The translations under genes and the position numbers were made by a program. A DNA stretch of 64,000 nt. Origin: Nematostella vectensis. Taxonomy: Eukaryota > Cnidaria > Anthozoa > Actiniaria > Edwardsiidae. The DNA lies in assembly GCF_932526225.1 (NCBI RefSeq), contig NC_064043.1, positions 3,497,001-3,561,000 on the forward strand. The letters are read 5' to 3'. Shown here one piece after another: positions 12,012 to 24,100 of the stretch (position 1 is the stretch's first letter; the number at the start of each line of letters is the position of its first letter). The notes beneath the pieces were generated by a model that had not been told where the DNA came from, did no database searches, and saw nothing but the letters and a program-made list of their open reading frames with translations.

Positions 12012-12832
12012 ATTACTAATTAAACTTTCCAGAATTCCTAGAGCGTGGGAGGGGAGGGGCGTTTAATAGAGGGGGGCGTTTATTAGAGAGGGACGTTCAT
12101 TACAAACTTGTAAGCTTAGGAAAAATTCATTTATTACCCCGAAGGGGGGGGGGGGGGGGGGGGCGTGAGGATACTGTGGGGGGCCTCAAGAAATTTCCGA
12201 GGTCCAAGAGGGGGGGGCGTCGAAAGTGTGTGGATTTTAAAAAGGGGGCACTGATTTCTTTGGGTGTTGTCCATTTGATATAATTTGACCAAGTGTCAAA
12301 TCAGACTTCTTGGTTCATGAAGTCTCGGTTTGGGGGCAGTTAATTGGCATGTACAAACCAGGAGTCCAGAATACGTATTAAACTAAGTTTAATCAGGGAC
12401 TCATAAGTAGGGGCAATCAATTTCCCCACATTCTGGTATTAGGGTGATTTAGATCCAATCACCGCTCGAAATTCTCATGGCGCCACTTTGATCTCACGCG
12501 TAATCATAACCGAAAAAGTGCGAGCGCTCACGTTTCATGAAAATGTTTTTGTGTTTAGCCACTTCGCCAAACATGCTCGCGCGAGCGTTCGATTTCAATG
12601 TTTGATAAACATGTTTGAATGTTTAGCCAGGCCTTTTAGGTACTTTGACTTTTGTTGCTGTCTTCTATTATATGAATCCAACCCTAACTACAACTTTGAA
12701 TTTAAGCTTGCAATTCTATTGGTAAACACACAAACCCGACGGATGATGGATAAAAAATATTCTTTCTTCCTCGATCCTAACTGCAATTTTGCGCGTGCAG
12801 CCTCACGTCACTTGCGCGCGCGACCAACGTCA

Positions 12833-12969
12833 TGATTTAGATCCACGACGTTCGATTGCGCGCGCACGCTAACTTTTGCCGGCGTCCCGTCCTGGAGAGG
12901 ACGTGAAAAAGCATGAAATGATAATGATAATGATAATGATAATGATAATGATAATGATAATGATAATGA

Positions 12970-13001
<32 letters not shown>

Positions 13002-13740
13002 CTTTATTCCAATAAATACCAATACAGGTATATTAGGATAATATACAAAGTAGGTTGGCTTATATGCCTATCCTCTATTCATAATATTTAATTACATCAT
13101 CACAAAATTTCTGGACTAGGCTCGTAATGGAGTCATCTGTTAAGCTCATAATATACAAAAAAAGGTCTTTTGGCCTTAACAGTTTGAAAGAGTTATTGAT
13201 TGCAAATAGATCATTAAAAAATACTCGACGTATATCATTGACATAGTCGCATGATATACAGTGGTAAATTTTTATAGCGGCCTGTTTCAATTGCTAGTTT
13301 GTGTGCCGAGACACGCAATCTAGTCATAGATTGTCGGCGTCTAACATTAGCTTCTGATAAATATTTTTCTAGTTTAAAATTTGTCTTGATCTTGCAATAA
13401 GTGCGTAGCTTTCCACTATTTTGATTTAACTGTGCCTGGATTCTCCAAAATGTTACATAACTTTAATATAGTACTTTCTTAATATATTTTCCTAGGGTAT
13501 GAATTTGTTGGCCTTCAATATCTATTTCCTGTAGTGTCTTTAAATCACACCAAGCAAATAGGGAATTGATAAACCTTACAAGGACATTAGATGTTGAAGA
13601 AAGGCTGATCTTCGCCGTTTCCCCCACTAAGGTGTTTCATGCCGTCCTGAACAGGACGCGACGCCGGCAAGAAAAGCGTGCGCGCGCAATCGAGCATGCG
13701 CAAGGCGGCGTCTTCTTGTCGGCGTCGTGGATCTAAATCA
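12833..13740. mobile_element. MITE with ~100-bp inverted repeats, split by a LINE
   Basis: Left end TGATTTAGATCCACGACG and right end CGTCGTGGATCTAAATCA are exact complements; similarity continues through GCGCGCGCACGCT..CTTGCCGGCGTC..CGTCCTG. The central part is the LINE fragment. Confidence 0.7.
12917..13620 (-). pseudogene. 5'-truncated LINE (reverse transcriptase C-terminus) with hexanucleotide tail
   Basis: On the minus strand, ALEKYL-like then RRRQSMTRLRVSAHKLAIE and TGRYKN match the post-RT tail of many LINEs (TRLRISAH..IE.GRY). After a frame break, VNDIRRVFFNDL and LRPKDLFLYIMSLTDDSI continue the same tail. Frames are broken by at least one shift or deletion. The 3' end is a (TCATTA)n tract at about 12917-12995, as expected for a LINE tail. 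Confidence 0.65.
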
Positions 13741-13756
13741 ACCAATGCCTAGTGCT

Positions 13757-15057
13757 TAGGGGGGTTTGACACCCTGTCCATGAGCACTTGCGCGTGATTT
13801 TCTAAGTACGCAGCTAAAACTTGCGAAATTCGCGGGAAAAATCCGTCAAAATGCATCGAAGAAAATTTCAAATTATCCTTATTAAATGCGTAAAATAAGT
13901 AAAATGAAACCTAAGGAATTAAAGTTGGAGTCACAAGCAAGCTCATGTGTGTGTTTTTTCATACATTATGTAATAATGGTGAGTAGATTTGGGTTGTGAG
14001 TTTGGGGATGCAAACTAAGACTCCGAAACATTGCCCGCCGTCTTGTTTGTGTACATTTCTGTAAGACAAATATTTCGTATTCTAAGGACTTTCCACCCTA
14101 ATACTTTAGCTAGTTCGATTTATCAGGCCTCTAGTAAACTATAAATCGGGGTCTACCTCTAAACTACCTCACTCCTAAGGGGCGAATTTTGGCCTTGAAG
14201 ATAAACTACTTGAATCAAGTGCAGCGGCGTAGCCAGGATTTTTAACAGAAGGGGCCCCAAAAGGCCCTTTTAAGGCATTTTCACCTGTGTTTTAGATGTC
14301 TCATATATTTACTGTATTTTTGGCTGCTAGAAGGGGGGCACGGGCCCCCTTGGCCACCCCCTGGCTACGCCCCGGAAGTGGTCTCTGAAATTTGATCACG
14401 TCATCTTGCTGTCCTTCTTGTTTTACTGGGGTTTTGCACGCACCGGTTGTCTTAGCTTTTGACATATCGAGCACAGATTTAATGAGGATTTGCCAGAAGA
14501 ATAATTAATTAACTACAACTAAGCCTTGAGGTCGAAGAATATTTTGCCAACTTTGGCTAGAAAATGAGGTTATTATAGGTGTATTTTATTTTTCAATCTG
14601 TCTGCGCGCGCTTTACGGGCAATCGGAAATGACGCCATTCCCGGCGCGCGCGCACGCAATTTTAAAAGTTCGTTATTTTGTAGTCATTTTAGCTGTAGGA
14701 AACAAATTTCTCTCGACCATCAGTGCAATCTTTACCAAGAAAAATGAAAATACAGTATAAAAGGCATAGGTATTTAAATTAAATCGTTAAATCGTCCGGG
14801 ATTGAGTAATGAAGGCCCGTGGATTTGAAAGGCAAATAAAACATCCGTTTTCAAATTTAAATCTTGAATTTTCATTGTCGAGGCATTCGGCGACAGTCAA
14901 GCTAGTTTCTCCCTCGGAATGCCTCGGAGCTATTCCGTCTTGCTCTTACCGCTTTTATGACTAAGATCATCTGCGCGCCAATCACGACGCGCGGCGTATG
15001 ATAATATGCTTTGACGAAGTGCATCATGGGAGGGGTGTCAACCCCCCCCCCCCCCCT
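13757..15057. mobile_element. Poly-G/poly-C-ended inverted-repeat element, ~1.3 kb
   Basis: The left end (TTAGGGGGGTTTGACACCC) is the inverse of the right end (GGGGTGTCAACCCCCC..TAG). Next inside lie CATGAGCACTTGCG (left) and GAAGTGCATCATG (right). No ORF. Confidence 0.5.
14222..14375. mobile_element. Short hAT-like MITE
   Basis: Ends CAGCGGCGTAGCCAGG and CCTGGCTACGCCCCGG form a near-perfect inverted repeat. The GGCGTAGCCAGG core is typical of hAT elements. Related copies lie at 15912-16000 (left part) and 51815-51930 (opposite orientation). No clean 8-bp target duplication is visible. Confidence 0.6.
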
Positions 15058-15059
15058 AG

Positions 15060-15243
15060 CCTAGTGCACACTAGCGACATACCGACATGGGCGCGCGGCG
15101 CACTCTTATCTTTGTCATAACGACATGGACATAACGACATAAGAGAAAAAAACAGTTTTTTTCTTTTATGTCATTATGTCCATGTCGTTATGTCGGGCTA
15201 AACATAGTGTGCGCGCCCATGTCGTTATGTAGTGTGCACTAGG
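15060..15243. mobile_element. Near-complete foldback of 184 bp
   Basis: The left half starting CCTAGTGCACACTA pairs with the right half ending TAGTGTGCACTAGG. Both include CGACATGGGCGCGC, CATAACGACATGGACATAA and an A/T-run at the turn (GAAAAAAAC / TTTTTTTTC). It could extrude as one long hairpin. Confidence 0.75.
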
Positions 15244-17284
15244 CATAACTGATTGGCCCGTTCGTGCGCGCGCGTCTAAAAATAGCCTGATCCTCGGAAA
15301 TGCCGTGACACTTATATAAAACAGATGATTGCCTAGCCTGCTAGCCGTCCCGAATCTCCGGAGAGCTGGCTAATGATTGCCCTTACTTACGAGTCCCTGG
15401 TTTAATCTATGCAATGGAAACCGGTATACACACTATTTTTTCATGGTTTCCGCTATATGCTTATGTTCCATATTTGAAATCATTAACAAAACGTTTAAAT
15501 GCTACAAGCGCTCGTTCTTGGCCATCGGTATTCTCTTCCTCTCTTTTTCTTGTCTTTCTCGTGCTGCGCTTTTTTTTCGCATGGAGAAGAACAAAAAGCT
15601 TTTTTCACAAGCCTGCAGCTGATCTCTTGCGCGCGTTCCTTTGACATTGTCATTCACTCCTTTGTTCCTTCTTTCTTCTGGTTTTCTCTAGAAGGGGGGG
15701 GGGCATCGAAATTATGAGAGAAGCATAAATGGGGGGGGGGGGCAAGGAAAATTTTGTTCCATCTGAAGCACCTTATTTTTTCCCTTACAAAATCCTCGCC
15801 CCCCCTCCCCTCGGGATAATAAATGAACTTTCCCTTAGGGGGCGTTCATCAGATCAGAGGCGTTCTTTAGATAGGGGGCGTTTATAAGGTTTAGTTTATA
15901 CGGTATAGTGTTACAGCGGCGTAGTCAGGAGGGGACCCAAAAAGCCCTTTCAAGGCATCTTCTACTATATTTTAGATTATTTCTTATAATGTCTCTTTTT
16001 TTCTCGGATACCCCCTAAAAAATACCTGAGGCCCGTTTTGACCCCTAAAAATTGGAAGAACCTCCCCCCCTATACAAATCCTGAACTGGCACTTGCTAAT
16101 TCACGCCACTGGTTTATGAGACTAGACTCCTTTCATTAACTCTTATCTGATAAATACAATTTATTTGGCATATTACTTGCATATCAGGCTAAACATATAA
16201 ATCCATGCGAGGATGTTGGCAAATTAGCCAAATTGGCACAAAATCTAAATGAATTCTGCTTTAAAAAGGAATTCAGAAATATAAACAGCGCAAACTCTCA
16301 ATAAGTATACATAAACTAACACGTAGGACAAAGAGGGGACAAATTTGTGGTTAGACTGGATGGGAATTGAACAATGAAATGATCAAATATACTCGTATGT
16401 AATTTGTAAATAAGGTTTTACATGAATATTATCTTTTTTTTTCCAAAGTATGTAATTCACTATTAGGTTTGCTGTTCCATAGAAAAACAAACTACATCTC
16501 TTACAAGAAACTTGTTTCAGTAGGCGGGCTTCTAATACCATTCTCTACACTAGATGCAATTCATACAATGATACCCAGTCTCACAGGAGTTGTATTCTCA
16601 TGCAGAAGTAGTACATTTTGTGAAACATGAAAATTGTCAATTTTTCTATGGGACAGCTAATTATGATCTACAATACCAAGATTACAGGTAGTTTAGATTT
16701 CAGCTATTATGAGTTAAACCAGGAAAATAGTATATCAAATCAAGTAGAAAATATTGCGAATTTCTTTATACAAATATCTATGTATACAAATAGCAAAGCT
16801 ACAAGTTGCCTTGCCAGATGAAGGCAGCACTGACTAGAATTGATGAACATTTGAATAGAGCTTTACCTTGGTGGGGAAAAGGTTAACTTAACCAGTCTTT
16901 CCCAAGTTGTTTATATTTATTTCACTAATGCAGTATAGTGGGTGTGGTGTAGAGACATGACCTGGAGTATGTAATAACACAAAATACCACAATAATAAGA
17001 GTGGTTAGGGCATGTGAGAATGTCAGTCAGTTGACAATGTGTATAACCATGTGGAAATGAAACTATTACACGATAAAAGTAAGGTGTACAGGTTAATAAC
17101 CACAAACTGGCTGCATACACATGTAGCTACTACACATTCAGGGTCATCTGACAGTGGCAGTGTACACATGACGAAGAGAGAGACATGTATGAACATGGAT
17201 ATTTTCACACAGTCACTGTCAAAGGATTTTTAGCTCTAACATCTTGTGTTTTAGTCACAAAGCAGACATGTGATGCAAATGGGT

Positions 17285-17500
17285 GGAGAACCTTGGCATC
17301 TTTGGAGACTTTGACCAAAGAATAACTTTCAGGTCACAGAATCTCATGCCATGGTCCCAGAGGATGTGTGTCACACAAGTGTATAGAAACTGTGATCAAA
17401 GAATAATCTCAGGTCACACAATTCCATGTCATGGTTCCAAAAAAAGGATGTCACACAAGTGTCATGAGAACCTTGGCAAATATGGAGACTGTGGATGTGT
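17285..17500. repeat. Imperfect ~100-bp tandem repeat, about two copies
   Basis: The order GACCAAAGAATAA - CAGGTCACA - CATGCCATGGT - TGTCACACAAGTGT - GAAACTGTG is repeated with substitutions. Non-coding. Confidence 0.6.
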
Positions 17501-17729
17501 GCCACCTGGGGCCTGGGAGGGGTCTGCAAAAAAAATCATAAGAAAAGCTTTTATGTTAATGTTCAATTAGGCACTGGGTTCTCTGTAATTTAACACAGTT
17601 TACTTTATCTAGAAACACTGAAGGACAGACATTTTCAGTTTAGCGTGGGATGAAGATATAAACCTGCAATAATTTTACAACAACATTATGACAAAACTCA
17701 AGGCTAGCTAGACCTGCATCCTTTTTTTA

Positions 17730-17735
17730 ATTTAT
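17730..17735 (-). promoter_or_regulatory. Candidate distal poly(A) signal beyond the 48-bp array
   Basis: AATAAA occurs on the minus strand at the far edge of the array (approximately 17730), followed by an A-rich tract. It would serve a UBN transcript that ran through the array. Position good to a few bases; use is conjecture. Confidence 0.25.
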
Positions 17736-17737
17736 TT

Positions 17738-20700
17738 TCTTCATAAACCCCTTGTTATAATTTATATTGTTCATACAGTAATTAAGTCTCCTAAACCCCT
17801 TGTTATAATTTATATTGTTCATACAGTAATTAAGTCTCCTAAACCCCTTGTTATAATTTATATTGTTCATACAGTAATTAAGTCTCCTACACCCCTTGTT
17901 ATAATTTATATTGTTCATACAGTAATTAAGTCTCCTAAACCCCTTGTTATAATTTATATTGTTCATACAGTAATTAAGTCTCCTAAACCCCTTGTTATAA
18001 TTTATATTGTTCATACAGTAATTAAGTCTACTACATCCCTTGTTATAATTTATATTGTTCATACAGTAATTAAGTCTCCTAAACCCCTTGTTATAATTTA
18101 TATTGTTCATACAGTAATTAAGTCTCCTAAACCCCTTGTTATAATTTATATTGTTCATACAGTAATTAAGTCTCCTAAACCCCTTGTTATAATTTATATT
18201 GTTCATACAGTAATTAAGTCTCCTAAACCCCTTGTTATAATTTATATTGTTCATACAGTAATTAAGTCTCCTAAACCCCTTGTTATAATTTATATTGTTC
18301 ATACAGTAATTAAGTCTCCTAAACCCCTTGTTATAATTTATATTGTTCATACAGTAATTAAGTCTCCTAAACCCCTTGTTATAATTTTTATTGTTCATAC
18401 AGTAATTAAGTCTCCTAAACCCCTTGTTATAATTTATATTGTTCATACAGTAATTAAGTCTCCTAAACCCCTTGTTATAATTTATATTGTTCATACAGTA
18501 ATTAAGTCTCCTAAACCCCTTGTTATAATTTATATTGTTCATACAGTAATTAAGTCTACTACATCCCTTGTTATAATTTATATTGTTCATACAGTAATTA
18601 AGTCTACTACATCCCTTGTTATAATTTATATTGTTCATACAGTAATTAAGTCTCATAAACCCCTTGTTATAATTTATATTGTTTATACAGTAATTAAGTC
18701 TCCTAAACCCCTTGTTATAATTTATATTGTTCATACACTAATTAAGTCTCCTACATCCCTTGTTATAATTTATATTGTTCATACACTAATTAAGTCTCCT
18801 ACATCCCTTGTTATAATTTATATTGTTCATACACTAATTAAGTCTCCTAAACCCCTTGTTATAATTTATATTGTTCATACAGTACTTAAGTCTCTTGCAC
18901 CCCTTGTTATAATTTATATTGTTCATACACTAATTAAGTCTACTACATCCCTTGTTATAATTTATATTGTTCATACAGTAATTAAGTCTCCTAAACCCCT
19001 TGTTATAATTTATATTGTTCATACAGTAATTAAGTCTCCTACACCCCTTGTTATAATTTATATTGTTCATACAGTAATTAAGTCTCCTAAACCCCTTGTT
19101 ATAATTTATATTGTTCATACACTAATTAAGTCTCCTACACCCCTTGTTATAATTTATATTGTTCATACACTAATTAAGTCTCCTAAACCCCTTGTTATAA
19201 TTTATATTGTTCATACAGTAATTAAGTCTCCTAAACCCCTTGTTATAATTTATATTGTTCATACACTAATTAAGTCTCTTGCACCCCTTGTTATAATTTA
19301 TATTGTTCATACACTAATTAAGTCTCCTAAACCCCTTGTTATAATTTATATTGTTCATACACTAATTAAGTCTCCTAAACCCCTTGTTATAATTTATATT
19401 GTTCATACACTAATTAAGTCTCCTACACCCCTTGTTATAATTTATATTGTTCATACAGTAATTAAGTCTACTACATCCCTTGTTATAATTTATATTGTTC
19501 ATACAGTAATTAAGTCTACTACATCCCTTGTTATAATTTATATTGTTCATACAGTAATTAAGTCTCATAAACCCCTTGTTATAATTTATATTGTGCATAC
19601 AGTAATTAAGTCTCCTAAACCCCTTGTTATAATTTATATTGTTCATACACTAATTAAGTCTCTTACATCCCTTGTTATAATTTATATTGTTCATACAGTA
19701 ATTAAGTCTCCTACACCCCTTGTTATAATTTATATTGTTCATACACTAATTAAGTCTCCTAAACCCCTTGTTATAATTTATATTGTTCATACACTAATTA
19801 AGTCTCCTACACCCCTTGTTATAATTTATATTGTTCATACAGTAATTAAGTCTCCTAAACCCCTTGTTATAATTTATATTGTTCATACACTAATTAAGTC
19901 TCCTAAACCCCTTGTTATAATTTATATTGTTCATACACTAATTAAGTCTCCTAAACCCCTTGTTATAATTTATATTGTTCATACACTAATTAAGTCTCCT
20001 ACACCCCTTGTTATAATTTATATTGTTCATACACTAATTAAGTCTCCTAAACCCCTTGTTATAATTTATATTGTTCATACAGTAATTAAGTCTCCTAAAC
20101 CCCTTGTTATAATTTATATTGTTCATACAGTAATTAAGTCTCCTAAACCCCTTGTTATAATTTATATTGTTCATACAGTAATTAAGTCTCCTAAACCCCT
20201 TGTTATAATTTATATTGTTCATACAGTAATTAAGTCTACTACATCCCTTGTTATAATTTATATTGTTCATACAGTAATTAAGTCTACTACATCCCTTGTT
20301 ATAATTTATATTGTTCATACAGTAATTAAGTCTCCTACACCCCTTGTTATAATTTATATTGTTCATACAGTAATTAAGTCTACTACATCCCTTGTTATAA
20401 TTTATATTGTTTATACACTAATTAAGTCTCCTAAACCCCTTGTTATAATTTATATTGTTCATACACTAATTAAGTCTCCTAAACCCCTTGTTATAATTTA
20501 TATTGTTCATACAGTAATTAAGTCTACTACACCCCTTGTTATAATTTATATTGTTCATACAGTAATTAAGTCTACTACATCCCTTGTTATAATTTATATT
20601 GTTTATACACTAATTAAGTCTCCTAAACCCCTTGTTATAATTTATATTGTTCATACAGTAATTAAGTCTCCTAAACCCCTTGTTATAATTTATATTGTTC

Positions 20701-21052
20701 ATACAGTAATTAAGTCTCCTACACCCCTTGTTATAATTTATATTGTTCATACACTAATTAAGTCTCCTACATCCCTTGTTATAATTTATATTGTTTATAC
20801 ACTAATTAAGTCTCCTAAACCCCTTGTTATAATTTATATTGTTCATACACTAATTAAGTCTCCTAAACCCCTTGTTATAATTTATATTGTTCATACAGTA
20901 ATTAAGTCTCCTAAACCCCTTGTTATAATTTATATTGTTCATACACTAATTAAGTCTCCTAAACCCCTTGTTATAATTTATATTGTTCATACACTAATTA
21001 AGTCTCCTACATCCCTTGTTATAATTTATATTGTTAATATAGTAGTTATGTC
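17738..21052. repeat. Minisatellite 1: 48-bp unit, ~69 copies, no indels
   Basis: Unit core TTGTTATAATTTATATTGTT followed by CATACAGTAATTAAGTC and a variable TCCTAAACCCC. The phase stays exact across the array: each 240-bp step shows the same five units. Variable sites (CAGTAATT or CACTAATT; TCCTAAACC, TCCTACACC or TACTACATC) define higher-order structure. Because 48 is divisible by 3 it gives long spurious ORFs on both strands. It lies ~55 bp downstream of the UBN stop codon, perhaps in its 3' UTR. Confidence 0.97.
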
Positions 21053-21107
21053 TCCGGCACTCCTTCTGTAATTAATCTTCTTCTGCTTTCTGGTTTAAAA
21101 CCTATAA

Positions 21108-24100
21108 TTATCTTTTATCAAGTTCAAATGAAAAAGTGTTTAAATTCGATGGTCTACCTTGAAACATGTTAGCATTAGAGGTAAGAAGGACTTGTTGAGC
21201 AGGCAGTTGTAAGCCAGGAGTGAGACCAGTCGAGCAGGCTGGTGAGTTGGAGGCAGCCACATTGTTATACCCTAGGAGAACTGGTAACAACACAAGGTAA
21301 TTTTGGTTAGCCTGAGTATCAGGCTTTTTCAGGGTGAAAGAAACCCTGATGAAATCCCTTTAGGAAATAACCATTGATATGTTTGAAATGTGTTTAATTG
21401 TCATTTAATCTTGAAGTTTTTATGACATCAATGTTTATTAGATGATCAATGTTTGAATTATAGTTTTACAATGCTCTGCATTTAGTTGATTACTGTGGCG
21501 TATCGTCTCAATCAAATATAGTTAGGGTGCTTAAAAATGTACACATGAAATGTTCAAGAAATGTTAATAGGGACGATTGTTTCATGTGTTTATTTTTCTC
21601 AATGTTTGTCCCTCACAGCAAGCCAAGAAAAAGTTTTTTTGTTTTCCTATGTATGGGATACATTGTACAATCATCATTTACAGAAGTCAAGACTGAGACA
21701 GTATTTTCATCATTGGCAAAACCAAAAAAAAGCCGTTGAAGGAAGCCCTTGTCAACATTTTATTTAAGGCTTCACCAACACAAGTGAAGCAAAGTCTACT
21801 TAATTGAAAAACACTCTATTCTCACCTTGATTGTATGCCATTTGCTGTTGCTGGGCCAGGTGCATCACATTACTTTGTGGCATGGGGGGCATCCCCATGT
21901 GGCTCAAGGGCGTGGTCGTACTGGACTGCAGGTTACCCCTACCCATCATGGAGAGCATCTGGGGCTGATGGCTAGACGCAGACACTGGCAGGTATCCTGT
22001 CTGGGTGGGGTTACTCAGCTGCCGTGATATCACAGGGTGGGATAGTGGCATTGACGCCGACCCAGACATATTTCTTAACATAAAGGAATTTTGAAAAAAA
22101 TCAGTGTTTATTGAATACGATTTAGGGTAACTCTTTGGTTAAATTTTGGGCTGAATCAAGATGGGTTCCCTTGGTTTACTAATGGAACTACAAAATCAGT
22201 CAGTGTGACTAGCCTTAAGGCACACAATAGAACTGACAGACAGAGAATTCAGTCATCATAAAAAAACCCAGGTTAATCATTGCCAGCAGGGGTTTCATTA
22301 GGCCCCATTAGCTGGCAGAACCGGGCAAAAAAGTGTATTTAAGTTTTATTTATTTTAAACTAATAAAATAACTTCCATACCCTACTTTCTCCACCGATCT
22401 TCACCAGCTACTCTAAAACTTAATGAAACCCCTGGCAAAGCTCTAGATTCTCAAGCATATTATCTAATTCATACTCTGTGGTTGCTACTGTAAGCCTTTA
22501 TTTCAGGCCAAAGAACTTATTAACAACAAATAAAAACTAAATCAGTGTTGTCTTCTAAGTCCTTTTTCCACAACACACCATTACAACAAATACTTACACC
22601 CTGGCTGATGATGTTATGGCATCAAGTATAGCCTTATTAGCTGCTGCTTGCTGCCTTTGATGAGAAATCATGGCTGCTGCATTCAAATCTATGTAGTTAT
22701 TCTGAAGATCAGGCATCCCATTTCCTGACATATTGTCACTCATCCTTCTGTTTCCCAAAGAAACCCCGGCATGCATCCCTTGTGCTGCTCTCTGCATCTG
22801 CTCCCTTGACATCCCCATGGTAGTGGCTGACATGCGGGGTGATGTGTTTGGGTTGACAGCAACCTGTCGTGCTGCTTGTACCATTTCTCTATGAGAGAGG
22901 CTTCCTGTCTGTCCATGATCCCTAGACACCCCATGGCCTGCCCCTTGGGGCATCCCTGGCGAAGGAATGGATGACATGAGCTGAGAAACAGGTTCTGCTG
23001 CTGGGGACATCTGGTGACTAAGGCGTGGTACCTCCCTTGCTTGTGGAGGCGACCTTATAACCTTTGCAGGTGATGAATTGGAAAAGTGAATGTTTTGCAT
23101 TTGAGGTGAAGGTAACGATTTTGCAGGACTCATGTCTAACTCCTTCATATGCATTGGTGAGGGAGATTTTGTGACAGATTTCCCCAGCAAATCTGGGGTT
23201 TCACTCTGTAGGTCAGATACAATGTCTGCAAAGTCTAGAATCGTAACTGGCTGTGATTTGAGAGGTGATGACGCAGCTGGATTGACACCAACAGGATGTC
23301 CAGCCTGACTAAAGATTGATGGTTGTTTCTGCACCCCTAGAATTGATGAACTTGCAGCATGCGAAACTGCATTCACTGGAGTCCGTTTGAGGTTTGCTTG
23401 TGTAACCCTGAGTTGGCTGTCTACCAGGTCAGGTCTCTTAAGCGTGGTATCCTCACTCTTCGTGATTGCACCTACTGTCTCTGTAGCTAAACTCTGTATT
23501 GGGAAAGGTTTTGACGTGCCAGATGATGCTGCTGTGGTGGTGCCACCAGCTGAGGACGCAAGTCGGGCGATATTTGAAATCAGACTTGATGCTGGTGTTG
23601 AGGTACTTGTAACAAGTTGAACAGTCGCCACTGACATGGATTTAGATGTAGAAAAGTTTGTCATTGACATGGGAGTTATCTTCAACTCTAATTTAGTAGT
23701 CTCTGAAATAGTGGTAGGTTTTACATTTGCTGGTGCTGTAGTAGGGGTTTTAGCTTTGGCTTCAGCTACTGTGACACCTGTAAGCAGTGCAGGTGGAACA
23801 GATGAGCTGACTGATAAAACAGATGATGTCGCTGACATGACAGAATTGGTCCTGTCTTTAGATACATCTGTGCCCTGGAAAAAGAGGCAAAAAATAATAA
23901 TAATTTAAAAAAAGTAACCACACCATGTATCCTGTATCCCATTGTCTTTCAAACTGTTTTTTAATTCAGGTAGTAACTGTTACAGTATGATGCAAGCTAT
24001 TACACCACCATGACAGCTTTGTGAAGGCAAAAAGGAAACATGCTTATATGACTGACATCAAGTCTGGCAAAGAAATGCTTCAATCAGTGCATACCAAAAT

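Larger units (their letters stand above)
12116..15837. mobile_element. Element with TTAGGGAAAGTTCATTT-type ends, internally disrupted
   Basis: Left end TTAGGAAAAATTCATTTATT plus poly-G; right end complement TAAGGGAAAGTTCATTTATT plus G-run. Both subterminal halves (12120-12380 and 15400-15835) match the intact ~865-bp copy at 45661-46525, so the 3 kb in the middle is later insertion. Confidence 0.65.
11639..15905. mobile_element. Nest of DNA transposons, outermost inverted-repeat element
   Basis: The left border (TACCGTAAGTGACCTAATAA) is approximately complementary to the right border around 15870-15905 (TATAAGG..TTTATACGGTA). Both borders carry subterminal GGGGGCGTT-CATTAGATAG type motifs. 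Inside are several smaller elements described separately. Boundaries come from eye alignment of diverged repeats. Confidence 0.45.
15906..17735. other. Intergenic spacer 3' of the 48-bp array
   Basis: Contains a degenerate hAT-like fragment (15912-16000), a second copy of the dispersed repeat (16000-16070), and a roughly 100-bp imperfect tandem repeat near 17285-17500 (TCACACAAGTGT, AAAGAATAA and CAGGTCACA recur). No gene was recognised. Confidence 0.6.

Noticed and set aside
19593-21071. 492-aa plus-strand and 335-aa minus-strand repeat ORFs that look like membrane or Asn-rich proteins
   Set aside because: 48-bp minisatellite divisible by three; no start context, signal, splice partners or non-repeat coding sequence.
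21827-23908. Plus-strand ORFs of 66-90 aa opposite UBN exons
   Set aside because: Shadows of the real minus-strand exons 21826-22073 and 22598-23874.
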